Source of the DNA: an uncultured Pseudohongiella sp.
GTDB lineage: Bacteria; Pseudomonadota; Gammaproteobacteria; Pseudomonadales; Pseudohongiellaceae
Reading direction: 5' to 3'
Length of the DNA stretch: 64,000 nucleotides
NCBI GenBank assembly: GCA_902597095.1
Contig: CACJWK010000006.1
Location: forward strand, 38,446 to 102,445
The notes beneath the pieces were generated by a model. The model was given only the letters and a program-made list of their open reading frames with translations, ran no database searches and was not told where the DNA came from. This document shows positions 7,696-16,278 of the stretch, one piece after another. The position numbers were made by a program, and so were the translations under genes. Every line of letters starts with the position of its first letter. Position 1 is the first letter of the stretch.

Positions 7696-8328
7696 TCACT
7701 GTTCAGGCGGCCAGGGGAGCTTTACTGGCTCAATTTGCCAGCGGGCGAACAGGCGCCGCGCCGATCTGAGTTCCTCCCTGCTCATGCGCGCTTCAAGACC
7801 GGTTAAAACTTCTTCTGCTTCGGGATGCGCTTCCCGTTGAGCGACCTGCGCCCAGGCATGTGCCTGCACGATGTCTTGGTCAATCGGCTCGCCGTTCCGG
7901 TACATGGCGGTCAGGGTCATGGCTGCACTGGCGTGGCCGGAGCGGGCCGCGGCCGAGAACCAGTTGATCGCCTGAGCGACATCCTGCGTCACCCCGATGC
8001 CTTCTAGATACAGACTGGCCAGATTGGCTTGGGCGTTGATATGTCCCTGCACAGCGGCCGCTTCTGTCCATTGGAAAGCCTGCTCATAATCCTGATCAAC
8101 GCCTTGTCCGGTAAAGTACAGAATAGCCAGATTGTACTGCGCTAGGTCCAGGCCCTGCTGGGCGGCCAGACTGAACTCGCGAAAGGCAGTGTCGAAGTCG
8201 CCGGCAAAAGCCGCGTTCACGCCATCCTCATAGTCCGCAGCGGCTGGCACTGTGGTGAATGACAGACTGATCGCCGTCAACAGGGTGACCCAGTGGGCCG
8301 CTCTGGCGCGGTAGCTTGAATGTCGCAT
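7696..8328 (-). CDS. Exported Sel1-like repeat protein
   Basis: About 210 residues with an N-terminal signal peptide ending near AAADYEDGV. Three to four Sel1-like (SLR, TPR-related) repeats follow, each of the form A...LGxxY..G.GV.QD...A..W...AA..G (for example YNLAILYFTGQGVDQDYEQAFQ as spaced positions within about 70-95). Such proteins are helical scaffolds for protein-protein contacts, often in the periplasm. The internal ATG at 8328 is chosen because it begins the signal sequence; an in-frame start 21 bases upstream exists. The partner is unknown. Confidence 0.75.
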   Translation of the reverse strand: MRHSSYRARAAHWVTLLTAISLSFTTVPAAADYEDGVNAAFAGDFDTAFREFSLAAQQGLDLAQYNLAILYFTGQGVDQDYEQAFQWTEAAAVQGHINAQANLASLYLEGIGVTQDVAQAINWFSAAARSGHASAAMTLTAMYRNGEPIDQDIVQAHAWAQVAQREAHPEAEEVLTGLEARMSREELRSARRLFARWQIEPVKLPWPPEQ

Positions 8329-8647
8329 CTTCTCTTCCGGGCTTTCCAAAAATTTTCAGACTTGCTGAGTTGCTCTCGCAGGCTCTCAGGGCTTATCAGA
8401 ACTTCTCAAGACTTTCTAAAACACCCTCCGGCCCATTCAGTTTTCCAGACGGCTACGGGAACTCGACAGGCAATGGCAGGCTGCATCACTGCTCACACTC
8501 CGATAGTTCTGGCCGCCTGGCGGAAGTGTAGCGTATCGCGATTGTTCATCAAATCTCCCTCCGGTCCTTTTTCGGTGATGACTAGGAATAGTCAGGAATT
8601 TCGCTATAATACGCGTCCTTCGTCCGGACGTGCCGGACAGTCTTTAC
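8329..8647. other. Gene-free stretch before tRNA-Arg
   Basis: I see no coding frame with family similarity here. The right end holds the tRNA promoter; the left part is the upstream region of the Sel1-like gene. Confidence 0.5.
8605..8610 (+). promoter_or_regulatory. -10 element of the tRNA-Arg(ACG) promoter
   Basis: A consensus TATAAT lies 37 bases upstream of the tRNA 5' end. The -35 region about 17 bases further upstream is weak (ctagga). The GC-rich bases after the -10 (acgcgtcc) fit a stable-RNA discriminator. Confidence 0.5.
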
Positions 8648-8724
8648 GCACCCGTAGCTCAGCTGGATAGAGTACCTGGCTACGAACTAGGGGGTCGCAC
8701 GTTCGAATCGTGCCGGGTGCGCCA
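8648..8724 (+). tRNA. tRNA-Arg(ACG)
   Basis: A 77-nt tRNA with encoded CCA. Acceptor GCACCCG/CGGGTGC is perfect. Anticodon arm CCTGG-CTACGAA-CTAGG gives anticodon ACG (ICG after editing by TadA). D-arm AGCTCAGCTGGATAGAGT and T-arm GTTCGAATC are standard. An intrinsic terminator follows directly. Confidence 0.97.
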
Positions 8725-8731
8725 TTCTGCC

Positions 8732-8758
8732 AAAAGTCCGCGATTGCGGGCTTTTTTT
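8732..8758 (+). terminator. Intrinsic terminator after tRNA-Arg
   Basis: AAAG(t)CCGC gatt GCGG(g)CTTT hairpin followed by a run of seven T, eight bases after the tRNA 3' end. Confidence 0.85.
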
Positions 8759-8956
8759 GGACCGTGCTCAGGTCTTCGTCAGTCGGTCTTGGTTTGGTTC
8801 TCGTCTCCATCGCGCGCAGGCGCTCTCTGTTTGGCGGCCATAAGACGGTCACAAGGCGGTTAGTAAACGATCATGCAGGCGGGGCAGCTTGTTCTTTTGT
8901 AACTTGACTCAACGAGGCTATTCTACTCCAATGAGATCGGGGAGGAGCAACCGACG

Positions 8957-10234
8957 ATGTCAACCACAGTCCGTCTTTCTAGCCTACTATTTGTCTTGGT
9001 TTTTGCCTGGGCCGGTTCCGCCAACGAGGGCACGCTTGCCTTTGTTGGAGCCACCATTATCGATGGGACTGCCGCCGCACCACTATCCGATGGCGTGCTG
9101 GTCATCAGCGATGGGCGGGTTCGCAGCGTAGGTCCTCGTTCAGCAGTCACCCTGCCTGATGATGTAGAAATCATCAGTGTTGAGGGTAAGACGATTATGC
9201 CGGGTCTGATAAATGCACACGGTCACGTCGGGGCGACTGTGGGTCTGGACGCAAATGCGGATTCGAGCACTGAGAATTTACTCCGGCAGCTGCGTTTGTA
9301 TGCCCGCTACGGCATCACTACAGTCAACAGTCTCGGGGGAGATGAGGCAGCCGGGTTTACGCTGCGCGACGAGCAGTACCGGGCCGATCTAGACCGGGCG
9401 AGGCTGTTTGTGGCAGGCAGTGTCATAGCCGGAAACGATGCGCAGTCTGTGCGCGATCAGGTGAACCGGAATGCCGACCGAGGCGCCAATTTCATTAAAA
9501 CGCGCATCGATGACAATCTCGGGGCGACTCCGAAGATGCCGCGCGCGGTGTTCGATGCGCTGGTTGATCAGGCCCACAGTCGGCGACTGCCGGTAGCGGT
9601 ACATCTGTTCTACCTGGACGATGCCAAGTACATGCTGAAGGCCGATGCGGATCTCATTGCCCACAGTATCAGGGATCTGCCGGTTGATGATGAGTTCATC
9701 GACGCTGTGTCAGCCAAACGGGTGTGTTACATCCCCACGCTGACCCGGGAAATCAGCACCTTTGTTTACGGAAGCGTCCCGGAATTCTTTTCAGACCCGT
9801 ATTTTCTCAAAGAAGCCGATCCGGCTGTGCTGGAAGCGCTCCAGACGCCCGAGAGAATGTCGCGTATGGCCGCAAGCCGGTCAGCACAAGCCTATAAGGC
9901 TGGCCTTGAGGTGGCGATGGGCAATGTCGGGGCACTGCACGCGGCCGCAGTTCCCATTGCGATGGGAACAGATACCGGGCCGCCTGCGCGATTTCAGGGG
10001 TATTTTGAGCATCTCGAGCTTCAGCTTATGGTTGATGCCGGCATGAGCCCCCTGGATGCTATCCGATCAGCGACAGGTATTGCCGCAGACTGTATCGGCA
10101 TGTCTGACCTCGGTACCCTGGAGCCGGGCCGGTGGGCAGATTTCAGCGTGCTGTCAGCTGATCCGACCGAAAATATCGCCAACACCAAGACGATTGAGTC
10201 GGTGTATATCGCAGGCAATCGGGTGGCTGACTGA
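8957..10234 (+). CDS. Exported amidohydrolase-family protein
   Basis: A 425-residue protein with a signal peptide (about 1-22, ending near WAGSANEG). The amidohydrolase/imidazolonepropionase-like fold has the N-terminal beta-sandwich (FVGATIIDGTAAAPLSDG), the metal motif in IMPGLINAHGHVGATV (HGH), mid-domain His in LPVAVHLFY and LIAHSIRDLP, and the late Asp in IAMGTDTGPPARF. The C-terminal GTLEPGRWADFSVLSADP completes the family pattern. It probably hydrolyses a cyclic amide or peptide-like substrate in the periplasm; the substrate is unknown. Neighbouring genes are mostly other exported enzymes. Confidence 0.85.
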   Translation: MSTTVRLSSLLFVLVFAWAGSANEGTLAFVGATIIDGTAAAPLSDGVLVISDGRVRSVGPRSAVTLPDDVEIISVEGKTIMPGLINAHGHVGATVGLDANADSSTENLLRQLRLYARYGITTVNSLGGDEAAGFTLRDEQYRADLDRARLFVAGSVIAGNDAQSVRDQVNRNADRGANFIKTRIDDNLGATPKMPRAVFDALVDQAHSRRLPVAVHLFYLDDAKYMLKADADLIAHSIRDLPVDDEFIDAVSAKRVCYIPTLTREISTFVYGSVPEFFSDPYFLKEADPAVLEALQTPERMSRMAASRSAQAYKAGLEVAMGNVGALHAAAVPIAMGTDTGPPARFQGYFEHLELQLMVDAGMSPLDAIRSATGIAADCIGMSDLGTLEPGRWADFSVLSADPTENIANTKTIESVYIAGNRVAD

Positions 10235-10253
10235 TCTATTCAGCCTGCATGCG

Positions 10254-11123
10254 TCAAGGGCAGGGGTTCTCTCCGTCTACCGGAGTGGCTCCCGAAGGCA
10301 GGAAACGGCATGGGTCCGCCGCTTCAAGCGTGATTCTGGCTCCGATTCGGATCAGGCTGCTGGTGCTGGGTGCCTGGAAAAATTGATAGCCTTCGCGTTC
10401 GGACATCCACGCGGAGGGGCCTCCGAGGAATTTACCCGCGTTCTCGGTCTCTTCCTTGATACGCGCTACCAGACTTTCGTAGTCCTGCTCTCCCTGGCGC
10501 TTGCCACTGAAGCTGCCAAGATCTCCGCTGGCGACGAATACCCCGTCCACGCCTGCCACGGAAGCAATCTTGTCAGCCTCGGCAGTGCCTTCCAGGGTTT
10601 CGATCATGGCAATGATCAGCACATTGTCATTCCAGGTTTGTCGATAATCACGCCCCCATAATCGCCCGTATTGTCCTCCGCCCTGACTGCGGCGTCCCTG
10701 TGGTGGATATTTGGCATACCGCACGGCATCAGCCATTTTCTCCGCACTGTCGACCATCGGCACAATAATGCCTAACGCGCCGATATCTGTGGCCTTCTGG
10801 ATCGTTCCTTCGCTGGCATCGGGGACTCTGACAAACGGTATGGCAGGTGCATCCCGGCAGGCCCAGATCATTCGTGCTGCCTCGCTGAAGGAGAGGGGGC
10901 TGTGCTGCATTTCAATCCAGATAAAATCAAAGCCTGCATTGGCCATGGCGCAGTAGATCTCCGGATCCGCGGTATCGACGGTTCCGCCCACGACCTGCTG
11001 CCCCGCGATGAGTTTGCTTTTAACGGTGTTGTAAATTCGAACCTCCTGAGCAGTCGCGGAAGACCAGGCGTGGAGCCATGCTGTGGTGAGGACGAGGGCG
11101 GAGAAGAGTCCTGTTGTTTTCAT
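10254..11123 (-). CDS. Exported HpcH/HpaI-type aldolase
   Basis: A 289-residue protein with an N-terminal signal peptide (about 1-25, ending SSATAQ). The class II HpcH/HpaI aldolase barrel follows: IWIEMQHSPLSF (catalytic His), FVRVP (Arg), LGIIVPMVDSAEKM, AMIETLEG (metal Glu) and FVASGDLGSFSG (metal Asp). All key residues appear retained. Cytoplasmic relatives cleave 4-hydroxy-2-oxo acids to pyruvate plus an aldehyde; an exported version is unusual. The start ATG lies in good context before the signal peptide. Convergent with the amidohydrolase gene. Confidence 0.85.
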   Translation of the reverse strand: MKTTGLFSALVLTTAWLHAWSSATAQEVRIYNTVKSKLIAGQQVVGGTVDTADPEIYCAMANAGFDFIWIEMQHSPLSFSEAARMIWACRDAPAIPFVRVPDASEGTIQKATDIGALGIIVPMVDSAEKMADAVRYAKYPPQGRRSQGGGQYGRLWGRDYRQTWNDNVLIIAMIETLEGTAEADKIASVAGVDGVFVASGDLGSFSGKRQGEQDYESLVARIKEETENAGKFLGGPSAWMSEREGYQFFQAPSTSSLIRIGARITLEAADPCRFLPSGATPVDGENPCP

Positions 11124-11163
11124 GATGCGCTCGCTTCAGGGCGTTAAGGGTTTAAGGATAAGA

Positions 11164-12042
11164 TCAGGGCATCGGGATTTGCTGTTTTGGGTTGGTTTTT
11201 TTCATGGCACGCTGTTTAGCGCGGCGCGCTTCTCCGGCTGCAGCCAGGGCCGCACGATTGGCATCGGTTACTCTTGAGTAGTCGTCCCGCCAGCCAGCGT
11301 CCCCTTGCCAGGAAAACGGCGAGCGACTCACCGTATTGGCCTGAGAGGCTTTGTCCAGCAGATCCAGTGCCATGTCGACGTGTTGTCGTTGCATTTCGCG
11401 GTCATAGGGAGTACCCAACGGATTTCCCAGAGGGAAATCTGTATGCAGATAGCGTGGAACTCCGACATGCTCAATAATGTCCAGCGCGCTGCCGACGACG
11501 ACTGTCGGAATGCCGCTGTTTTCCAGATAACGGGCAACCAGACTCACGGTCTGGTGGCAGACAGGTCACAAGGGAACGAGGATTGCGACATCCACCTCGT
11601 CTTTGTTCATGAGGTCAACAATGGCGGGCGCGTCTTCTTCAATGGTTTGTCGCTGACTGTAGGCGGTGGGGACTGATTGATAATGTGAAGCCAAACTGCC
11701 GATACCTCCCTCGGACTCAATTGTGAGCAGAGCTTCGATCGGCAGAAAGCTGCCTACATCACGCGTGTGAGTCACCGTATCGTGCCAGGACAGGCCCAGT
11801 GTGAACATGGAATCCGGGACCGGCCTTGAGGGGGTTGAATAAAGTTTGCGTTCGGCACGTCCCTGTTCAGTGTCTGGCATGGCCGTCGTGACCAGGCCCA
11901 CCCGTGATTGAGGCAGCGATTTAGTCAACTGGCTGAAGGGGGTGTCGTCGTGGTGCGCCCAATGATATGGAGTGGTGTATCCCTGAGCTTCGTAATATAG
12001 GCGGGTGCGCTCCATGTAGGGCACGTCGTAGGGGGTCGTCAC
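11164..12042 (-). CDS. Putative selenoprotein: GrdB/PrdB-like (glycine/sarcosine/betaine/D-proline reductase selenoprotein B family), UGA at codon 159
   Basis: Two abutting frames, 11566-12042 and 11164-11547, are in the same frame and separated only by a TGA (11566-11568). Read through, they give one 292-residue protein. Its features match the GrdB/PrdB-related family: VGLVTTAMPD, SWHDTVTHTRD, GSFLPIEAL, EGGIGSLA, then LVPL-U-PVCHQTVSL and VGVPRYLHTDFPLGNPLGTP. Family members have Cys at the UGA position (CPVC), so U159-x-x-C162 would be a redox pair. A SECIS-like hairpin follows the UGA (11537-11555). GTG at 12042 has an AGGAG ten bases upstream. The alternative is a nonsense-mutated pseudogene. 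Substrate unknown. Confidence 0.75.
11537..11555 (-). promoter_or_regulatory. Candidate bacterial SECIS hairpin
   Basis: On the - strand, ACCAGAC-CGTGA-GTCTGGT forms a perfect 7-bp stem with a 5-nt loop. Seventeen nucleotides separate the UGA (11566-11568) from the loop, and the second loop base is G. This meets the described bSECIS rules (loop 16-37 nt after UGA, short loop, G in the first two positions). The stem lies within the coding sequence, as expected for bacteria. Confidence 0.65.
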
Positions 12043-12264
12043 GTCGCTGGCGCTCCTGTTTTTTGTTGCAAGAATAGCGACAAATCCGGCGAATAAAAAG
12101 AGGTAGGGCAGGGTCGGTAGCCCGATAGTTAGAGCAGTCCTCCGCTAGGGCAACGGTAATGCGCTGTGCAATTTCGCCCCCGGTCGTGTCCGGAGCGCCT
12201 GTTTGAATATAGAATCGTGGGCGTGATAGCTTTGCTTACCGCCCCAATTTTGGATTAACGAGCC

Positions 12265-13371
12265 ATGACCTTCATGACCTTACTGACTCCACCCAAGTAC
12301 AGCCTTCCGGTGATTTTGCTTGGCTGCCTGATTGCTTTTTCTGTGTTTTTGTCTTCTCCGCTCGCTGCACAAGGGAGTTCTGCTATGACCGAGCCATCGC
12401 CTGTTTCAGGTGTAAATTTCAGACAGATTACGGCCAACGGTTTGAATTTCAGGATTGCTGTGGCAGGCGATTCGGGGCCGTTGCTGCTGTTGGCGCATGG
12501 CTGGCCTGAATCGTGGTACAACTGGCGCCATCAGCTACAGTATTTTTCTCAGAGAGGTTATCGTGTGGTAGCTCCGGATATGCGTGGCTACGGTTCAACT
12601 GATGCCCCTGATGCGGTTGAAGCCTACGACATCAAAACTCTGGCTGCCGATATGGTGGGGGTTCTCGATGCCCTTGGTGAAGAGCGCGCGATTATGGTCG
12701 GGCACGACTGGGGGTCGATAGTTGCATGGAATACCGTGCTCATGTATCCCCATCGATTCTCCGGGCTGATTGCCATGAGCGTACCGTACAGTGGCAGACC
12801 GGAGCAGTCGCCGCTGGTTTCATGGAGAGAAGCCTTTGCTGATAACTTTTACTACATTCTTTATCACAATGAGCCTGAAGGCGTCGCTGAGGCGGAGTAT
12901 GACAGCAATCCCTATGGTCTCATCAGCAGATTATACTTGTCTCCTGATTCGCCGCGGCATGCACCTGAAGTGACTGATCCGCGGCGAGCTGCCGGAGGCT
13001 GGATACCGCGACTCGGGGAGCCACTGGGTCTGCCGGACTGGTTGGATCAGTCTGATCTCGATTACGTAGTCAGTGAATTCGAACGGTCCGGTTTTCGGGG
13101 AGGCGTGAATTACTACCGAAACTTTCACCGGAACTGGGAAATTACCGCCGATTTACAGGATGCACGCATCACGGTTCCGACGCTTTTTATCGCCGGCGAA
13201 CAGGATGTGGTCATTGCCGGCGCCAATCGTGGTCGTCTGCAGGGTGCTATGGCGCGGGTGGTTGATGATCTGAGGGAGGTTATTCTGTTGCCCGGTATCG
13301 GACACTGGGTTCAACAGGAGGCTCCATCAGAAACCAACCGGGCCGTGTTGGAGTTTCTTGAGAGCTTGTAG
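12265..13371 (+). CDS. Exported alpha/beta hydrolase, epoxide hydrolase-like
   Basis: A 368-residue protein with a hydrophobic signal segment (about 13-35). The alpha/beta hydrolase fold carries epoxide hydrolase hallmarks: oxyanion HGWPESWYNWRHQ (near 79-91), MRGYGSTDAPD, nucleophile elbow VGHDWGSIVAW with Asp, a cap domain with tyrosines, charge-relay acid in IAGEQD and the catalytic His in LPGIGHWVQQEAP. Epoxide hydrolases and fluoroacetate/haloalkane-type relatives share this set, so the substrate is open. It diverges from the selenoprotein gene across about 220 bases. Confidence 0.85.
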   Translation: MTFMTLLTPPKYSLPVILLGCLIAFSVFLSSPLAAQGSSAMTEPSPVSGVNFRQITANGLNFRIAVAGDSGPLLLLAHGWPESWYNWRHQLQYFSQRGYRVVAPDMRGYGSTDAPDAVEAYDIKTLAADMVGVLDALGEERAIMVGHDWGSIVAWNTVLMYPHRFSGLIAMSVPYSGRPEQSPLVSWREAFADNFYYILYHNEPEGVAEAEYDSNPYGLISRLYLSPDSPRHAPEVTDPRRAAGGWIPRLGEPLGLPDWLDQSDLDYVVSEFERSGFRGGVNYYRNFHRNWEITADLQDARITVPTLFIAGEQDVVIAGANRGRLQGAMARVVDDLREVILLPGIGHWVQQEAPSETNRAVLEFLESL

Positions 13372-13434
13372 GGCCGATGAATCGTCAAGATTGGTGAACC
13401 CAGCTTGATTGCGCAGCTGACCCGAAAAGCGAAA

Positions 13435-14685
13435 TCAGGCCAGCAGCGCTTTCATGCCCTCAATGGCCCGATCAATATGCTCGTTGGTGTTGTATATCGT
13501 CGGGCACAATCGCAGGCCTCCGGTAGGAGCGGCGGCAATGCCATGGTCTGAATAGAGTTTGTTGCTGATCTCGCCACCCCGGTTGCCAGCGACCCGGGTA
13601 ATACAGACGCCATGACTGAGCCGTTCTGCCTGCGGGGTCACCAGTTCCAGATTGGCCTGCACAAGCCCCTGCTTGAGGCGCTGCGCGAGAAATCTTATGC
13701 GCGCTTCGATTCGCCCCGGTCCGATTTGATCGTGAAGCTCTGCGGCGGTGCCGAGTGCCGCCAGCGCCGCATCGTCCCGTTGACCGAGCGATTCAAATTT
13801 CCTCGCGCCAATCAGATCGGTTTCGCTGTCACTGCCCCATCCGGGGGCGATAACGCTTGGCCAGATTTTTGCGATGTGCTCTGATTTGACGAAGAGCAAT
13901 CCAACCTCTCTTGGTCCCATGTACCACTTGTGCGCACTCGCGCTGAACGAATCGACACCCAGGGCCGTAAGATCTAGATTCAGCGCTCCCCAGGACTGAG
14001 CGCCGTCCACATGAACGTGAATTCCGCGATCATGTGCTGCTGAGACCAGTTCGGCGACAGGTAAGCGGATACCGCTGACATTGGAAATCTGCGTGATCGC
14101 CAGCACCCGTGTGTTGGGTCCAAACTCCCGGGTAAAAGCCTCCAGCAACTCCTGCTCGCCCGAGGGCGCGGCCGGGGTACTGACCCTCTTGATGGAAAGT
14201 CCGAAGCGCTCGGCGCGCACATCCCAGGCCACGTTGTTGGTGGGGTGATTTTGATCCCAGAGCAATACCTCGTCGCCGGCCTCCAGCGGCAGCCCGTTAT
14301 TGATCATGTTGTTGGCCTCACTGGTATTTCTCACCAGAGCGATTTCGTCAGCGGAGACATTCAGTTGGGAGGCGATTCTGCTGCGGCAGCGTTCAAGTAA
14401 TTCGCTGTACTTGGCTCTGTTGTTGAAAGAGCAGTCCCGGTCAATGTCGGCAGTAAAATGCTCGACGCTATCGGTGACGGTGCGAAAGGACGGACAAAGG
14501 TTCGCTGCGTTCATGGGTACTGCGTTTTCTGTAAAGGCGAACTGGCTGCGAACCTGAAGCCAGAATGCTTCCTCGTCCATTGTTTGTGCGTTCAGCGCCC
14601 TGGGAGTAGCTCCCATGGCGGCCACAACTGCCGAGCCTTTCTTCAGAAAGTCCCGGCGGCTGCTTTTGCGATTCGGTTTCAGCAT
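13435..14685 (-). CDS. Tat-exported class V aminotransferase (isopenicillin-N-epimerase-like)
   Basis: A 416-residue PLP-dependent fold-type I enzyme with an N-terminal twin-arginine signal (SSRRDFLKKGSAVVAA, residues about 8-23). It has the class V pattern NTSEANNMIN, VLLWDQNHPTNNV, the PLP aspartate/histidine segment VHVDGAQSWGALN, and the Schiff-base lysine in SASAHKWYMGP. Relatives include isopenicillin N epimerases, cysteine desulfurases and ergothioneine lyase EgtE. Tat export implies folding and cofactor loading in the cytoplasm before transport. Reaction unknown. Confidence 0.87.
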   Translation of the reverse strand: MLKPNRKSSRRDFLKKGSAVVAAMGATPRALNAQTMDEEAFWLQVRSQFAFTENAVPMNAANLCPSFRTVTDSVEHFTADIDRDCSFNNRAKYSELLERCRSRIASQLNVSADEIALVRNTSEANNMINNGLPLEAGDEVLLWDQNHPTNNVAWDVRAERFGLSIKRVSTPAAPSGEQELLEAFTREFGPNTRVLAITQISNVSGIRLPVAELVSAAHDRGIHVHVDGAQSWGALNLDLTALGVDSFSASAHKWYMGPREVGLLFVKSEHIAKIWPSVIAPGWGSDSETDLIGARKFESLGQRDDAALAALGTAAELHDQIGPGRIEARIRFLAQRLKQGLVQANLELVTPQAERLSHGVCITRVAGNRGGEISNKLYSDHGIAAAPTGGLRLCPTIYNTNEHIDRAIEGMKALLA

Positions 14686-14754
14686 GGTGTTCTCCAGATC
14701 AGTCTGTCCAGCCCGCCAGAAGTAGCGCCGACTGAGGGCTGCATGAGTCTGTTG

Positions 14755-15939
14755 TCAGACGATTCTCTGGGCGTGGAAATCTGCGATTTCGGTCTCAGTG
14801 TAGCCCAGATCCTGCAAAATGGCTTCAGTATGTTCGCCGAGGGTCGGAGCCCGATGGCGTATTTCACCGGGGGTGTCCGAAAGCTCCACAGGCGTCTGCA
14901 TGATTGGGGCAGCGTTGGGCAGGCCAGGAAATTCAACTGGCTGAAACAGACCCTTGGCGGCAATATGAGGGTCATTCAGAACATCTTGAGGTGAGAGTAT
15001 CGGTCCTGCGGGGATTCTGGCGGTTTCCATTTCCTGAAGCACCTCGTCAGTTGTGCGCTCAGCACACCACGAGGCCAGCCTGTTGCTGATGATTTCGCCG
15101 TTATCCCCGCGTCTGATGTCGTCTTTAAACCGGGGGTCTTCCAGCCAATGGTCTTCTCCCATCAGTTCCGCCCAGCGTTTGAACAGCGGGCCACCCACAG
15201 TCTGTACCAGAACCCACCCGTCTTTTGTCTGGAAAGTATCAGCCGGGGCCGAGGTTTGGGAGCGATTAAGGGTCGCCGTCCGGTTAACCTGAAGCGCCTG
15301 CTGTTCGATCGCAGTCGCGTTCATCATCGTCAGGGCAGTGTTGAACAGCGCCCCTTCCACAATCTGACCCTTGCCGGTCTTCTGTCGCTCATAAAGCGCT
15401 GCGAGCGTGCCGAAGGCAGACAGACTGGCAGTACCAAAATCGATGAACGGCGCGTAGGCTTTGATCGGCTGTTCGGGTGTGCCTGACATATACATATTCC
15501 CCGACATGGCCTGTCCGAGACCGTCGAAACCGACCCGATTCGAGTAAGGGCCGCCGCGGCCAAAAGCGGAAATCATGGTCAGGATAATGTCGGGTTTGAT
15601 CTGGGTCAGACTTTCATAGTCCAGCCCCATAGCACTCAGAGTGTCAGGCGGCAGATTGGCAACGACCACATCGGCTGTCGCAACCAATTTCTTCACAATT
15701 TCGCGCCCCTCAGGTTTCATCGGGTTTAGCGTCAGGCCTCGCTTGTTGCGCCCGAGCTGCAGAAACATGGCGCCATCGCCGGTTTCAGTGACCGGAGAGA
15801 CGAAGCGGTCTTCCGAGCCGTCAACTTTTTCGATGCGGATGACGTCGGCACCAAGATCTGCCAGGAGTGTCGCGCAGTAAGGGCCCGCGATATAGCGCCC
15901 AAAGTCTAACACCCTGATGCCTTCTAACACTTTGCTCAT
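14755..15939 (-). CDS. CaiB/BaiF (family III) CoA-transferase
   Basis: A 394-residue family III CoA-transferase that moves CoA between carboxylic acids. The N-terminal pattern LEGIRVLDFGRYIAGPYCATLLADLGADVIRIE is typical, with the LGRNKRGLTLN motif and a catalytic aspartate region near 165-170 (APFIDFGTAS). The C-terminal domain (GPILSPQDVLNDPH, HRAPTLGEHTEAIL) is complete. It could activate the acid used by the hydratase/lyase block at 3095-6690, or act as an alpha-methylacyl-CoA racemase; sequence alone does not decide. Confidence 0.9.
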   Translation of the reverse strand: MSKVLEGIRVLDFGRYIAGPYCATLLADLGADVIRIEKVDGSEDRFVSPVTETGDGAMFLQLGRNKRGLTLNPMKPEGREIVKKLVATADVVVANLPPDTLSAMGLDYESLTQIKPDIILTMISAFGRGGPYSNRVGFDGLGQAMSGNMYMSGTPEQPIKAYAPFIDFGTASLSAFGTLAALYERQKTGKGQIVEGALFNTALTMMNATAIEQQALQVNRTATLNRSQTSAPADTFQTKDGWVLVQTVGGPLFKRWAELMGEDHWLEDPRFKDDIRRGDNGEIISNRLASWCAERTTDEVLQEMETARIPAGPILSPQDVLNDPHIAAKGLFQPVEFPGLPNAAPIMQTPVELSDTPGEIRHRAPTLGEHTEAILQDLGYTETEIADFHAQRIV

Positions 15940-16278
15940 GTGCTTATTTCCTGTTGAAAAACTGAAGCAACGGACAACTGGTAATCCGCCGGGAGTCCTG
16001 AGTCTACCACAAGAGCCTGTTCAGCCTGACCTGCGCGAGTTGCCAGCGATGATCCAGCTTAGCGTCCTGTTGATAAGGGGTTGGTGCGGGTTCTTGAGCC
16101 CCGCCGTGGTGCGGTATACTCTGGGTGAAGCGCCATCCGGTACTTCCACGAACGCCGCTGTCATCGCGTCAGTAACACATGGGAAGCACGGGCAAAGGTC
16201 CGAGTGAATCACCGGCTGTCCGCTGACGGGGCGACACATGCCGCGGGCTCTGTGACTCAAACAATTCGAGACCATTCA
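15940..16278. other. Gene-free upstream region
   Basis: No supported gene. A TATACT at 16115-16120 could be a -10 element for the methyltransferase; no clear -35 is paired with it. Confidence 0.4.

Noticed and set aside
8604..8852. - strand frame over tRNA-Arg(ACG)
   Set aside because: Spurious antisense reading of the tRNA (GTIRTCDPLVRSQVLYPAEL).
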